Of a stretch of DNA of 64,000 nucleotides, positions 35,450 through 45,900 are shown piece by piece; positions within the stretch are counted from its first letter, which is position 1, and each line of letters begins with the position of its first letter. The stretch covers positions 167,069 to 231,068 of the forward strand of contig NZ_PPHF01000010.1 in NCBI RefSeq assembly GCF_002904335.1, read 5' to 3'. Both the position numbers and the translations under genes were made by a program. Source of the stretch: Amycolatopsis sp. CA-126428. GTDB lineage: Bacteria > Actinomycetota > Actinomycetes > Mycobacteriales > Pseudonocardiaceae. The notes below the pieces were generated by a model, which worked only from the letters and a program-made list of their open reading frames with translations, did no database searches and had not been told where the DNA came from.

Positions 35450-36522
35450 GCACCGCGTGCGGGCCGGACGCCGAAGCCGTCACCCGCGGTCTCGGTTTCG
35501 ACTGCCACGACGTCTCGCCGGTGGTTTCGGTCCGGCCGCCGTGGGCGCTCGCCCACTGGACGATGCCGCTGCTGGAACTGCTGATCGTCGGCGGCGCGGT
35601 GTTCGCCCTGGTGCATGCGCTGCGCCGGCGCCGCGAGGGTGATCCGGTGAACCTGGCGCTGTGGTGGGCTTCGCTGGTCTACCTCTTCGTCACCGAGCCG
35701 CCGTTGTACTTCCCGGAGTGGTTCGGGCTCGACCGGCTGTACGGCTTCATCTTCGCCCACAACCGGTTCACCGTGCAGTTCATGGCGGACCGGTTGCCGC
35801 TCTACATCGTGGCGTTCTACCCGGCGTTCAGCCAGCTCGCCTACGAGGTCGTGCGCTCGCTGGGGCTCTTCCGGCGCGGTGCGCTGCGGGGTTCGGTGGC
35901 CGTGGCCTTCGTCTGCCAGGTCTTCTACGAAGTCTTCGACCACCTCGGCCCGCAGCTGAAGTGGTGGGCCTGGAACCCGGCCAACGTGATCGTCGACCGG
36001 CCGGCGCTGGGGTCGGTGCCGTTGAACAGCATGCTGCTGTTCGCTTCCGTCTCGATGGCCGCCATGACCTACCTCGTCGTGCGCCTGACCGGCGGCCCGC
36101 CGCGGCGCCGGCTGGTGTGGCGGACGCTGGTGGCCGGCGTCCTCACCCCGCCGGCCATGGCGATCGCCGGGATCCCGTCGAGCTTCGCCGGCGAGAACGC
36201 GGGAGCGCGGGCGTGGATCCTCGGCGTCGAGCTGGGCCTGCTGTGGGTGGTGGGCGGGTGGATCGTCGTGGCGCACCTGCGTTCCGGGGAACCGCGCGAG
36301 CCCCTTTCGGTCTTCACGCGGTGCTATCCGGCGCTTTACCTGGGCGGGATGGCGGTGTTCTGGCTGGGGACCCTGCCGGCTCACCTGTCCGCGAAGGACG
36401 GCGTCACCGCGGACGGCACCCCGATCGGCAGCGGGTGGTACGCGCTCGCCTGCTTCGCCGGAGCCGGGCTGCTGCTGCTCGCCCTGTACCGGTCGCGGGA
36501 CCGCGCCCCTGCCCCCGCCTGA
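35446..36522 (+). CDS. Polytopic membrane protein of unknown function
   Basis: A 358-aa integral membrane protein with about eight hydrophobic segments (such as MPLLELLIVGGAVFALVHAL, LALWWASLVYLFV and YALACFAGAGLLLLALYRS). A conserved-looking loop (FIFAHNRFTVQFMADRLP, and FEVFDHLGPQLKWWAWNP) is rich in aromatic and His residues. I do not recognise the family. Translation is coupled to the FAD oxidoreductase by an ATGA overlap, which suggests that they act on the same compound, for example as membrane anchor, transporter or second enzyme. Confidence 0.75.
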   Translation: MSTACGPDAEAVTRGLGFDCHDVSPVVSVRPPWALAHWTMPLLELLIVGGAVFALVHALRRRREGDPVNLALWWASLVYLFVTEPPLYFPEWFGLDRLYGFIFAHNRFTVQFMADRLPLYIVAFYPAFSQLAYEVVRSLGLFRRGALRGSVAVAFVCQVFYEVFDHLGPQLKWWAWNPANVIVDRPALGSVPLNSMLLFASVSMAAMTYLVVRLTGGPPRRRLVWRTLVAGVLTPPAMAIAGIPSSFAGENAGARAWILGVELGLLWVVGGWIVVAHLRSGEPREPLSVFTRCYPALYLGGMAVFWLGTLPAHLSAKDGVTADGTPIGSGWYALACFAGAGLLLLALYRSRDRAPAPA

Positions 36523-36549
36523 GCGACCGTTCTCGGGGAAGATGACGGC

Positions 36550-37149
36550 ATGGGGCACCACGGATGGCAGGGCAACCCGCCCGGCACCGAAGACGAGGCA
36601 CGCCGCCGGATCGTCGAAGCGGCGACGGCGTGCCTCGACCGGGCCGGGCTGGCCAAGACGAGCCTCTCCGACGTCGCCGCCGAGGCGGGCGTCACCCGGC
36701 AGACCGTGTACCGCTACTTCCCGGGCCTCAAGAACATCCTGCGGGCCGTCGCGCTGGCCGGGGTCGAGGAGTTCGCCGGGCGGATGGAGCGGCACCTGGC
36801 CACGTCCGGCACGGCGGCCGAAGCCGCGGTGGAATCCGTGGTGTTCGCCGTGCGGACGCTCCCCGGGGAGCCGCACATGGGCCTGCTCCTGCAGGCGGGC
36901 GAAGCGGACTTCTTCACCGACGGCGTCGTTTCGCCGCTGGCGTTTTCGTACGGCGCGCGGATCCTCCGCAACCTGCCGGTCGACTGGGCAGCCGCCGGCA
37001 TCGCGACCGACGAGGACCTCCGGGGTCTCGCCGAAGTCCTGATGCGGCTGTTCCTGTCGTTCCTGCAGTACCCCTCGACACCGCCGCTCACCGACGACGA
37101 GCTGCGTGCCCTGGTCCGCCGCTGGATCGGACCGGCGCTGCACGGGTGA
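36550..37149 (+). CDS. TetR-family regulator
   Basis: A 199-aa repressor with helix-turn-helix at about residues 20-65 (ARRRIVEAATACLDRAG, then SLSDVAAEAGVTRQTVYRYFPGLKNIL). It is the third gene of the FAD oxidoreductase operon, 27 bases after the membrane-protein gene. The 12-bp inverted repeat over the operon promoter is the probable operator, giving autoregulation. The ligand is unknown but may be the oxidoreductase substrate. Confidence 0.88.
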   Translation: MGHHGWQGNPPGTEDEARRRIVEAATACLDRAGLAKTSLSDVAAEAGVTRQTVYRYFPGLKNILRAVALAGVEEFAGRMERHLATSGTAAEAAVESVVFAVRTLPGEPHMGLLLQAGEADFFTDGVVSPLAFSYGARILRNLPVDWAAAGIATDEDLRGLAEVLMRLFLSFLQYPSTPPLTDDELRALVRRWIGPALHG

Positions 37150-37245
37150 GGGCCCGCGGGTTTCCGGAAAACCGTGCGCTGAATGCGCTGACAATTCATG
37201 ACAACGCGGGCAGTGTGACGCCTCCCACGCCCGCCGGGAATGCCG

Positions 37246-37284
37246 ACGGCGGTGGCCAGGGTGTTCAGCCCTCGCCACCGCCGT
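37246..37284. terminator. Bidirectional terminator between tetR and lsr2
   Basis: An 11-bp stem (ACGGCGGTGGC / GCCACCGCCGT) with a 17-base loop lies between the convergent tetR and lsr2 genes. Confidence 0.65.
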
Positions 37285-37323
37285 TGCGGTGATCTCTCCC
37301 CAGTGATCTCCCGGCCACCTCGT

Positions 37324-37737
37324 TTACTTCTTGGCGGCGGCGACCTTCTTGCGCGGCGCCCGCTTGCGCGGCGCTGCGGCGGGCGCCTCGGCCTCTTCGA
37401 CCTGGGCCTGCTCGTAGGCGGCGATCACCTCGGAGGACAGCCGGCCCCGCTCGGAGACCTCGTAGCCGTTCGCGTTGGCCCAGGCACGGATCTGCTGGTT
37501 GCGCTCGCGGTCGGTCGTGCTGGTCGTGGTCGACTGCCCGGTGGCGACGCGGACCTTGCGGCCGCCGATGCGCCGGCCGGCCGCGATGTAGCGGGCCAGT
37601 TCGTCGCGCAGGGCGCCGGCGTTCTCGTCCGAAAGGTCGATTTCGTAGGTGACGCCGTCGAGGCCGAACTGAACGGTCTGGGCAGCGGTGCTGCCGTCGA
37701 TGTCGTCCAGGATCTCGACGAGGACTTTCTGGGCCAC
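37324..37737 (-). CDS. lsr2: Lsr2 nucleoid-associated protein (xenogeneic silencer)
   Basis: A 137-aa H-NS-like protein that binds the minor groove of AT-rich DNA and silences acquired genes. The N-terminal oligomerisation domain is AQKVLVEILDDIDGS through TYEIDLSDENA. The C-terminal DNA-binding domain shows RIRAW-type residues (QQIRAWANANGYEVSERGRLSSEVIAAYEQA). A basic tail (RKRAPRKKVAAAKK) extends it. GTG 37735-37737 has GAGGAG upstream and matches the family start. It stands alone between hairpins. Confidence 0.95.
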   Translation of the reverse strand: MAQKVLVEILDDIDGSTAAQTVQFGLDGVTYEIDLSDENAGALRDELARYIAAGRRIGGRKVRVATGQSTTTSTTDRERNQQIRAWANANGYEVSERGRLSSEVIAAYEQAQVEEAEAPAAAPRKRAPRKKVAAAKK

Positions 37738-37984
37738 GGGAATGCTCCTCAGCTGGATGTGCGTCCGGGGGAACGCGACGTGTGACAAGTTGCACAATGG
37801 TCGGCGTTCTTCGGTCGAGTGTATCCACCCGAGGAGACCTACGGCAATTTCCTAGCGGAAACGCGGAACGGCGGCGGCCCGGGGTGGTCCTGATAGGACC
37901 GGCCACCGCCGTTCCGGACGGGTCGCGGCTTTCGCCCGGCGACGGCGGCGCGGCGGCAATACCGGCGGAAATGCCGCCGGGAAT

Positions 37985-38170
37985 CTACGTTCCGGACGGC
38001 GTGGAGCCCTGCTCGCCGTGGTGGTAGGGCGGATCCGTCTCGAGCGCCTCGTCGGCGGCCCCTTCGGCGGGATCGGCCAGATGGGCCTCCGCGGCGGCTT
38101 CTTTCGCCTCTTTGATGAGCTCCCGGCTGTGGGCGAGGTCCGCTTCGGGCCGGTTTTCGTTCTCCGTCAT
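37985..38170 (-). CDS. Small acidic protein of unknown function
   Basis: A 61-aa, strongly acidic, helix-forming peptide (RPEADLAHSRELIKEAKEAAAEAHLADPAEG) with a disordered tail. AAGGAG precedes the ATG at a good distance and third positions are GC-rich, which support a real gene. No family is recognised. Confidence 0.6.
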   Translation of the reverse strand: MTENENRPEADLAHSRELIKEAKEAAAEAHLADPAEGAADEALETDPPYHHGEQGSTPSGT

Positions 38171-38636
38171 CGCGGCTCCTTGCCGTCGGATTGCGTTCTC
38201 TGCCGGACGGCTACCCGCGAAGGCCCGAACGCAACCGTCGGGGGGCGGGGGGTGGAAAGGGCCGCGGGGCGTTCACCCCAACGAGTGGCCGCGGTGAATT
38301 GTTCGGCGGCCGGCGGGGGATCGGGTGAGCCGTGACCGGGACCGGTTCCGTGGTGCGGGAGGGCGGGGAATTGCGGCGGCGGTTCCGTCGCCGATGTCCT
38401 GTGTGGCGGCCGCTGGGCGATGGGCGGCGTTCAAGCGGCCGGAGAGTGGACCGGAGTGGATCGGCGGTCCGCCAACGCCGAGTTCGCGCGGCAAGCTGTG
38501 AGCGGCGATCTCAGCCTGGTTTGCGCGCGAACGGCCGTCTCCGGCCCGTGAGGATCGCTGGGCGTCCGCGGTGCCGGGGGCGTCCCGCACAAACGTGGAA
38601 CCGGCCCGGTGGGCCCTCACCCTCCCCCGGAACGCC
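38171..38636. other. Intergenic gap without a supported gene
   Basis: About 470 bases between the small acidic gene and the hup terminator. Open frames exist on both strands because of GC bias, but none has a ribosome site, family signature or codon bias that I trust. Confidence 0.5.
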
Positions 38637-38673
38637 GGAAGGGCCCCGCACCAGGCAGGTGCGGGGCCCTTCC
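38637..38673 (-). terminator. Terminator after hup paralogue 1
   Basis: A perfect 16-bp stem (GGAAGGGCCCCGCACC and its complement) with a five-base loop lies just after the hup stop. Confidence 0.85.
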
Positions 38674-38690
38674 GATCGTCGCCAGGGGTG

Positions 38691-39362
38691 TTACTTCTTC
38701 TTGGCGGCGGAGGTGCGCTTGGCCGGGGCCTTGGCAGCGGCCGGCTTCTTGGCCGCGGCGGTCTTGGTCGCGGCCGGCTTGGCGGCGGCGGTCTTCGCCC
38801 GCGTGGTGGTCGCCTTCGCCGTGGTGGCCTTGGCCGCCGTGGTCTTGGCGGCGGTCTTCGGGGCCGCCTTGGTGGCGGTGGTGGCCTTGGCGGCCGGCTT
38901 CGCCGCGGTGGCGCGGGTCCGCGTGGTGGCCGGGCGCGTGGTGGCCGGCTTGGCCGCCGCCGCGCGGGTGGTGCGGGTCGTCGTCGCCTTGGCCGGCGCG
39001 GCGGCCGCGGCGGTCTTGGTGGCGGTCGCCCGCGTGCTGGTGGCGGCGGTGGCGCGCTTGACCGGGGTCGCCTTGGGCAGCTTCTTGGTGCCGGAGATGA
39101 CGTCCTTGAAGGTCGTGCCGGCGCGGAAGGCGGGCACGTTGGTCTTCTTGACGCGGACGGCCTCACCGGTGCGCGGGTTGCGGGCGGTGCGAGCGGCGCG
39201 GGCGCGCTTCTCGAACACCCCGAAGCCGGTGATGTTGACCTTTTCGCCCTTGTTGACCGTCCGGATGATGATGTCCACCAGACCGTCAACGGCCTGCGAA
39301 GCCACCTTCTTGTCGCCCAGACGCTCCGACAGCGCCTCGATCAGCTGGGCCTTGTTCGTCAT
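38691..39362 (-). CDS. hup: HU-family DNA-binding protein with basic tail (paralogue 1)
   Basis: A 223-aa histone-like protein. Residues 1-90 are a complete HU fold ([56 protein letters not shown]). The remaining 130 residues are a Lys/Ala/Thr tail with AAKP and TTRT units, as in actinobacterial HupB. Tails of this kind bind and compact DNA. It is a close paralogue of the gene at 55215, whose promoter it also shares. GGAGG precedes the ATG. Confidence 0.93.
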   Translation of the reverse strand: MTNKAQLIEALSERLGDKKVASQAVDGLVDIIIRTVNKGEKVNITGFGVFEKRARAARTARNPRTGEAVRVKKTNVPAFRAGTTFKDVISGTKKLPKATPVKRATAATSTRATATKTAAAAAPAKATTTRTTRAAAAKPATTRPATTRTRATAAKPAAKATTATKAAPKTAAKTTAAKATTAKATTTRAKTAAAKPAATKTAAAKKPAAAKAPAKRTSAAKKK

Positions 39363-39418
39363 TCCAGTCCTCCATAGTGGAACTACTAGTACACGGCCCA
39401 TCTCGGCCGACACTGCAC

Positions 39419-39448
39419 ACGGTATTACCAATACCGCACAAAATCCAA
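39419..39448 (-). promoter_or_regulatory. Promoter of hup paralogue 1
   Basis: On the minus strand TTGGAT (39443-39448) and TACCGT (39419-39424) are 18 bases apart. The sequence around them is nearly the same as at the other hup gene (55138-55166), including GGTAATACCGTGT. Confidence 0.65.
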
Positions 39449-39945
39449 CCGGGGGTCGAAATATTTCCTTGTACGGGGGCGGGTTCCGCCTCCGGAGAGC
39501 CCCGGTCCGGAGGCCGTCCGGCGCGCGGCCCGGACTCCCGTCATGCCCCTGAACAGGCAAAACCCGGTGGAGGAGCCGTCCACAGTGGTCGTCCATATAG
39601 GACCCGAGGCCCTTCCGGAGAACTTTTCCCGCGACACGCCGGTGCGGGGTGTCGCGGCGTGTGTCCGAGCCCACCCGGGCCCGATCCCGCGCAACGGCGG
39701 GGGATCGCGGGCCTCCCGCGGGGCCCTCCGGCGCCGCTTCGCCGTGGAGCCAGGCGGAAGCGGCGCCCGTAACGCCGCGGCCGTCCGGCGCGACCCCCGG
39801 GCACGGCGTTGCGCCGCAACCGGGTACGCCCCCGGGAATGCCTGTGGCGGGGACGAAAGGCACTCCCCGAAGGGTGAGCTCACTCGTTCGGCGCAGTCGT
39901 GGCCTGCGGCGACGCCGTGGCGGCAACGCCGTGTTGGCCGTGGGA
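39449..39945. other. Intergenic gap between divergent hup and herA
   Basis: About 500 bases with no gene that I can support. A minus-strand frame of about 150 codons in 39425-39883 lacks codon bias and a ribosome site. Confidence 0.5.
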
Positions 39946-39968
39946 CTGTCGGTCCGGCGGGCTAGTCT
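39946..39968 (+). promoter_or_regulatory. PafBC-type DNA-damage promoter of the HerA-SbcDC-NurA operon
   Basis: CTGTCGGTC, eight bases, TAGTCT. This matches TTGTCRGTG-N8-TANNNT at seven of nine upstream bases with exact spacing and a good -10. The expected start of transcription is about 30 bases before the ribosome site and GTG 40006. The downstream genes process DNA ends, so induction by DNA damage through PafBC makes sense; that is inference from the mycobacterial model. Confidence 0.6.
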
Positions 39969-40005
39969 GCCGCGGGAGGAAGCGCCGGGTGAGACAGGGA
40001 GAACC

Positions 40006-41748
40006 GTGGACCAGGAGACGCTCACCACCGTGGTCGGCCGGGTGGCAGGCACCGAGGACTCGACGCCGCTGCAGTTCTGCGTGGCCATCGATCAGGACGC
40101 CTATCTGCAGCTCGACGACGTCGTCGTGACCCGGCGGGAACTCCCGGGGCTCGGCGAAGTCACCTCGTACGGCGTCGTGACGCAGGTGAGCGCGCGGCAC
40201 GAGGGCGCCAGCTTCGGCAGCGACGTCTTCCTGATCTCCGACGGGGTCCTGCCCGCCCAGGTGCAGGAGATCGCCGAGATCGCCACCACCCGCGTCGAGC
40301 CCGAATGCTACGTGCCGCCGCGGCCGGGGGCGGTCGTGTCCCGTGCCGTGGGAGAGGATCGCGCACAGGCGCTGTACTTCGACAACATGACCCGCCAGGT
40401 GGCGGTCGGCCTGGGCCGGGACGGCGAACCCGTCTACCTCAACATGGACTTCCTCGACGGCACCCGCGGCGCGCACGTCAGCATCAGCGGCGTCTCCGGC
40501 GTGGCCACCAAGACGTCGTTCGCGTTGTTCCTGCTGCACTCGATCTTCCGCGGCGGCGCCCTGCCCAACGCCCACAACGCCAAGGCCCTCGTCTTCTCCG
40601 TCAAGGGCGAGGACCTGCTGTTCCTCGACACCCCGAACGTCCACCTCGACGAGAAGCTCAAGGCCGAGTACGCCAAGCTCGGCCTGCCCGCCGAGCCCTT
40701 CGCGTCCACCGGGTTCTTCGCACCGCCGACGCCGTCGGACACCACGGGCAAGCCGCACGTGACCGGGCGGACCTCGGGCGTCGGCGCGTTCTGGTGGACC
40801 ATCGCGGAGTTCTGCGCCAAGGACCTGCTGCCCTACGTGTTCGCCGACGCCGAGGACGAGCGCAACCAGTACACGATGGTCATCCACCAGGTCGCGAACC
40901 GCCTGCGGCTGGACAGCACCCCCGCGGGCAAGGACGGCGCCGCGAACGTCGACGGCGTCCTGTGCCGCACCTACGCCGAGCTCGTCGACGTCGTCTGCGA
41001 GCGCGTCACCGACGAGGAAACCCGCGCGAGCTGGGCGGGTGCGGTCACCGGCGCGGGCACGGTCAACGCCTTCATCCGCCGCCTGCGCTCGAGCCAGCGC
41101 GCGCTGTCCGGCCTCATCCGCGGCGACCTCACCGACCACCCCGCGCGCCAGTTGTCCACGGAGAACCAGCAGGTGACCGTGGTGGACATCCACAACCTCG
41201 TCGAGCGCGCGCAGCGGTTCGTCGTCGGCGTCACGCTCGCCGCGGAGACCGCGCGCAAGGAGGCGGCCGGCCCGGGCGGGCTGTTGTTCACGATGCTGGA
41301 CGAGCTGAACAAGTACGCGCCGCGGGAAGGCAGCAGCCCGATCAAGGAGGTGCTGCTGGACATCGCCGAACGCGGCCGCTCCCTGGGCGTCATCCTGATC
41401 GGCGCGCAGCAGACCGCCAGCGAGGTCGAGCGCCGGATTGTCAGCAACAGCTCGGTCCGCATCGTCGGCCGCCTCGACGCCGCCGAGGCTTCGCGGCCCG
41501 AGTACGGCTTTCTCCCGGCCAGCCAGCGGGTCCGGGCGACGCTCGCCACGCCGGGCACGATGTTCGTGAGCCAGCCGGAGATCCCGGTGCCGATCGCCGT
41601 CGGCTTCCCGTTCCCCGCCTGGGCCACGCGGCTTTCCGAGGCCGGGGCGATCCCCACGACCACCGCCGCCTCGAAGAAGGGCGATCCCTTCGCCGGGCTG
41701 CCCACGCGCGGCAGCGACCCCTTCGGCGACGACCCGCCGCCGTTCTGA
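40006..41748 (+). CDS. herA: HerA-like DNA translocase/helicase ATPase
   Basis: A 580-aa FtsK/HerA-superfamily ATPase with an N-terminal beta-barrel (HAS-like) region and an ATPase core. The P-loop is unusual, [10 protein letters not shown] at residues 162-171, with Ala-Thr where Gly is expected before the Lys. Walker B is TMLDE with Asp432-Glu433, followed by [29 protein letters not shown], characteristic of HerA. In archaea HerA works with NurA, Mre11 and Rad50 to resect DNA ends, and here sbcD, sbcC and a NurA-like gene follow. GTG 40006 has GGGAG upstream. Confidence 0.8.
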   Translation: MDQETLTTVVGRVAGTEDSTPLQFCVAIDQDAYLQLDDVVVTRRELPGLGEVTSYGVVTQVSARHEGASFGSDVFLISDGVLPAQVQEIAEIATTRVEPECYVPPRPGAVVSRAVGEDRAQALYFDNMTRQVAVGLGRDGEPVYLNMDFLDGTRGAHVSISGVSGVATKTSFALFLLHSIFRGGALPNAHNAKALVFSVKGEDLLFLDTPNVHLDEKLKAEYAKLGLPAEPFASTGFFAPPTPSDTTGKPHVTGRTSGVGAFWWTIAEFCAKDLLPYVFADAEDERNQYTMVIHQVANRLRLDSTPAGKDGAANVDGVLCRTYAELVDVVCERVTDEETRASWAGAVTGAGTVNAFIRRLRSSQRALSGLIRGDLTDHPARQLSTENQQVTVVDIHNLVERAQRFVVGVTLAAETARKEAAGPGGLLFTMLDELNKYAPREGSSPIKEVLLDIAERGRSLGVILIGAQQTASEVERRIVSNSSVRIVGRLDAAEASRPEYGFLPASQRVRATLATPGTMFVSQPEIPVPIAVGFPFPAWATRLSEAGAIPTTTAASKKGDPFAGLPTRGSDPFGDDPPPF

Positions 41749-41783
41749 GCCGGCTGCCCACCACCCGAACGGAAGGATGAAGG

Positions 41784-42944
41784 GTGAAGTTCCTGCACAC
41801 CTCCGACTGGCACATCGGCAAGACGCTCAAGGGGCGCAACCGTCTCGACGAGCAGCGGGCCGTGCTCGGCGAGATCGTCCGGATCGCGCGGGACGGGCAG
41901 TTCGACGCGATCCTCGTCGCGGGTGACCTCTACGAGACGTCGGCGCCGTCGGCGGCCGCGCAGGAACTCGTGGTGCGGGCGCTGATGGCGCTGCGCGAAA
42001 CCGGTGCCGAGGTGCTGGCCATCGCCGGGAACCACGACCACGCCGCGACGTTCGAGGCGTACCGCCCGTTGCTCAAGGCCGCGGGCATCCAGCTCACCGG
42101 CGATCCCCGCCCGGTCCACGACGGCGGCGTCGTCTCGTTCGACGCGCGTTCGACGGGCGAGCGCGTCAACGTCGCCGTGCTGCCCTTCCTTTCCCAGCGC
42201 TACGCGGTGCGCGCCGCCGAGCTGCTCGCGGGGACCCCGGCGGACAACGTCGGCGAGTACGACCAGCGCGTGCGCGACATCCTGGAGCACCTCAAGTCCG
42301 GGTTCACCCCCGGCGCGGTGAACCTCGTCATGGCGCACCTGACGGTGACCGGCGGGACGATGGGCGGCGGGGAACGCGCGGCGCAGTCCATCTTCGAATA
42401 CCACGTGCCCGCGACGGCGTTCGGCGCCGATCCGCACTACGTGGCGCTGGGCCACCTGCACCGGCGCCAGTCGCTGCCCGCCGCGTGCCCGGTGCACTAC
42501 AGCGGTTCGCCGTTCGCGGTCGACTTCGGCGAGCAGGACAACACCAGCGTCGTGCTGTCGGTGGAGGTGAGTCCGACGACGCCGGCGAAGATCACCGACA
42601 TCCCGTTGACGGCCGGGCGGAAGCTGCGGACGGTCCACGGCACGGTGGCGGAACTGATCGCCCGCGCGGGGGAGTTCGGCGAGGACTACCTCCGCGTCTA
42701 CCTCCGCGAAGCGACCAGGGCCGGGCTGCGCGAGGAGATCCAGGAAGCCCTGCCGAACGCCCTGGAAATCCGCATCGACCCGGAGTTCGCCGCACCGGTG
42801 ACGACCTCGGGCGGCGACCGCGCGATCGCGGACCGTTCGCCCGGCGAGCTGTTCGCGAGCTACTGCGCGGAGCGAACCGTCGAGGACAAGCGCGTGCAGG
42901 CGCTCTTCGCGCGGCTGCACGACGAAGAGACGAGCGGGGTGTGA
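41784..42944 (+). CDS. sbcD: SbcD (Mre11-type) nuclease subunit
   Basis: A 386-aa metallophosphoesterase nuclease. Phosphoesterase motifs are in order: SDWHIGK (residues 7-13), VAGDLYE, GNHDH, VMAHLTV and GHLHRRQ. A C-terminal capping region follows from about residue 270. With SbcC it forms the ATP-dependent exo/endonuclease that trims DNA hairpins and protein-blocked ends. GTG 41784 follows GAAGGA. It lies 35 bases after herA and one base before sbcC. Confidence 0.95.
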   Translation: MKFLHTSDWHIGKTLKGRNRLDEQRAVLGEIVRIARDGQFDAILVAGDLYETSAPSAAAQELVVRALMALRETGAEVLAIAGNHDHAATFEAYRPLLKAAGIQLTGDPRPVHDGGVVSFDARSTGERVNVAVLPFLSQRYAVRAAELLAGTPADNVGEYDQRVRDILEHLKSGFTPGAVNLVMAHLTVTGGTMGGGERAAQSIFEYHVPATAFGADPHYVALGHLHRRQSLPAACPVHYSGSPFAVDFGEQDNTSVVLSVEVSPTTPAKITDIPLTAGRKLRTVHGTVAELIARAGEFGEDYLRVYLREATRAGLREEIQEALPNALEIRIDPEFAAPVTTSGGDRAIADRSPGELFASYCAERTVEDKRVQALFARLHDEETSGV

Positions 42945-42945
42945 C

Positions 42946-45900
42946 ATGCGGCCAGTGCTGCTGGAGATGACCGGCTTCGCGTCCTTCCGCGAGAAGACCG
43001 AAGTCAGCTTCGAAGACACCGATTACTTCGCGCTCGTCGGGCCGACCGGCGCGGGCAAGAGCACGGTCATCGACGCCCTCACGTTTGCACTGTACGGCTC
43101 GGTCGCCCGGTGGGACCACGAAGGCCTCGTCGCGCCCGCGCTGGCCCCGACGGCGAACCGCGCCACCGTGCGGCTGGTCTTCGACGCGGGCGGCGCGCGC
43201 TACCACGTCGTGCGGGAAGTCCGGCGCAGCGGCGGCAAGAAACCCACGGTCAGCGTCAAGAACGTCCGCCTGGAACGGCTGATCGACCCGGCCGCGCCGG
43301 GCGGGCCGGAGGACGACGCCGACGCCGTCGCCGCGGACTCCGAAGTGACCCCGGCGGTCGAACGCCTGCTCGGGTTGACGTTCAAGCACTTCTGCACCTG
43401 CGTGGCGCTGCCCCAGGGCGACTTCGCCGAGTTCCTGCACGCGAAGGCCGCCGACCGGCAGAAGATCCTCATCAAACTGCTGGGCCTGGAGGTCTACGAG
43501 CGGATCGGCCGCCGGGCCGGGGTGACGGCGGAGCAGCAGAAGCAGCGTGCCGCCGTCCTCACCGAACAACTCGGCAGCTACGCCGACGCCACCGAAGAAG
43601 CCGTCGCGGAGCTGGCGGCGCGGATGACCGCGCTCGCCGAGCTGGACGCGCGGGTGACCGCGGCCCTGCCGGGGTTGAACGACGCCACCCGCGCGCACGA
43701 CGAGGCCCGGCAACGCGTCGGCACGCTCACGGCGGAGCTGAAGGTCCTCGACGCGGTGGAACGCCCGGACGGCGTCGAAGACCTCGAAACCCGGCGTCGC
43801 GACGCGGCGGACGCGGTCACGACCGCCCGGGGCGCGTTGGAGACGGCGGAAACGGCCGACGAAGCCGCCCGTGCCGCCCTCGCCGCGGCGCCCGCGCGCG
43901 GTGAACTGGAACGGATCCGCGCCGACCGCGCCGAGCTCGAGGCGACCGAGACGGCCCTCCCACGGCTCGAAGAAGCGGCGAAAACGGCGTTGCGGACCAA
44001 GGACGCCGCCGCCGTCGCGGTCACCGAAGCCCTCGCCGTCGTCGAGACGGCCCGGCAGAATTGGGACTCGACGGCCCGCGCCGCGGAGGACGCCGCCGCC
44101 GAAGCCGGGCGGGCCCGCCAGGACCGCGACCGGCTGGCCGGGCTGCGGCCGCCCGCGGATCTCGGGGACCTTTCGGCGGATTCGGCGCGCGTGGCGAAGC
44201 GCACGGAGGCCGCGGCCGCCCGCCTGGGCGCGGCCGAGGCCGCCGACGCCGAAGCGCGGGCGGCGCTGGCCGCCCAGCCGGACGTCGCGCCGCTCGCCTC
44301 GGCCCGCTCCGATGCCCGCACGCTGTATGCGGTGTGCGAGGCGCAACGGAAGGCCGCCCCGGAACAGGCCGTGCGCCGGACGGAACTCGAAGCGGCGCGA
44401 AGCACCTTCGCCCGCACCGACGCCGAAGTGACGGCGGCGAAGACCGAGGTGACCGAGGCGGAACGCGCCGGGCAGGCGCTCAGCCTGCGGGCCGGCCTCG
44501 CCGTCGGGCACCCGTGCCCGGTGTGCGAGCAGGAAGTCACGGCGCTGCCCGACGCCGGCGGGCACGCCCACCTGGCCGAGGCCCGGGACAGCCTCGAGCG
44601 CGCCGAGCGCGAGCGCGCCGCCGCCGAAGCCGCCGTGCGCAAGCTGGAACGGGCCGTCGACCGCGACGCCGACTCGGCCGCGTCGGCGGCCGCCCAGGCG
44701 GAGGAACTGCGCGTGGTGCTGGCCGAGGTGGCCGGGCCGCCGGAGTCGGCCGTGCTGCTGCGGCCGGTCGAGGCGGCTTTCTCCGAGCGGGATTACGCGG
44801 ACCTCGTCGCCGCCGTGCGCGAGCGGGGCGAGTGGCTGTCGAAGACGATCGACGGCCGCGCCCGCGTCGCCGAGGCCGCGAACGCCGCCGACAAGGAACT
44901 GGCCGCGGCTCGCGCCGAACGTGCGGCGGCGCAGCACGAGGCCGACGCCGTCGAGAAGTCCTTCGCGGCGGCCAGGGAAGCGCTGCGGGCCGCGCGCGAC
45001 CCCCTGGTGGAGCTGGGCGCGCCGGCCATCGACGGCGACGACGTCCCGGCGGGCTGGCAGCGGCTGACCACGTGGGCGGCTTCCGCGCTGGCGGACCGGC
45101 GGACGGCACTGGCCGCGCTCGAAGCGGCCGCCGAAGCCAGGGGCAAGGAAGCCGTCGTCGCGGCGGACGACCTCGCCGCCGCCGAGCGGAACGCCGAGGA
45201 GCGGCGGAAGCGGGCCGTCGACGCGGGCCTGGCCGAACAGGCGGCGGCCACCGAATTCGCCACCGCCCGGCGCCGCCGCGGAGAACTGGCCACGGCGCTC
45301 GACGACGCGCCGTCCGCCGCCGTCGTCACCGAGGAGCTGGCGAAGGTCGCTTCTCTGGAAGAGGCCGCGAAGCAAGCGGACGCGGCTTTGCGCACCGCCC
45401 GGGTGGCCGCGAAACGCGCCACGGAAGCCCAGGCCGGCATCGGCGCCCAGGTGGACGCCGCGCGGCAGCGGCTGTCGCGGGCGCGTGACCCGCTGGTCGG
45501 CCTCGGCGCCCCGCCGATCAACGGTGAGAGCCTCCTCGAAGCCTGGACCGTGCTCACGGATTGGGCCGCCGGCCAGGCGAAAGCCCATCGCGAGCTGCTG
45601 GCCGTCGCGCAGACCACCGAAGGCGAAGCCGCCGAAGCGTTGCAAGCGGCCGAACGCGCGGTCGCCGGCGACGTCACCGCGCTCGGGGTCGCCGTGCCGG
45701 AGGGGCCGGTGCGCGACCGCGTCCCGGTCGCCGTCGCGGCCGCCCGGGCGCGCGCCGAAGCCGACCACGCCGACATGAAACGGCGTGTGGCGCGGGTGGC
45801 GGGGCTGCACGAAGACATCGCGGCCGCGGAGTCCGACGCCCAGGTCGCCCGGCTGCTGGCGGACCTGCTGCGCTCGGACAAGTTCCCGCGCTGGCTGATC

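Noticed and set aside
33992..37149. Part of a secondary-metabolite gene cluster, together with the AfsR-like gene
   Set aside because: No polyketide, peptide-synthetase, terpene or other core biosynthetic gene occurs in the window, and the AfsR-like gene is 20 kb away.
39425..39883. Minus-strand open frame between hup and herA
   Set aside because: Poor codon bias, no ribosome site, and it covers the hup promoter.
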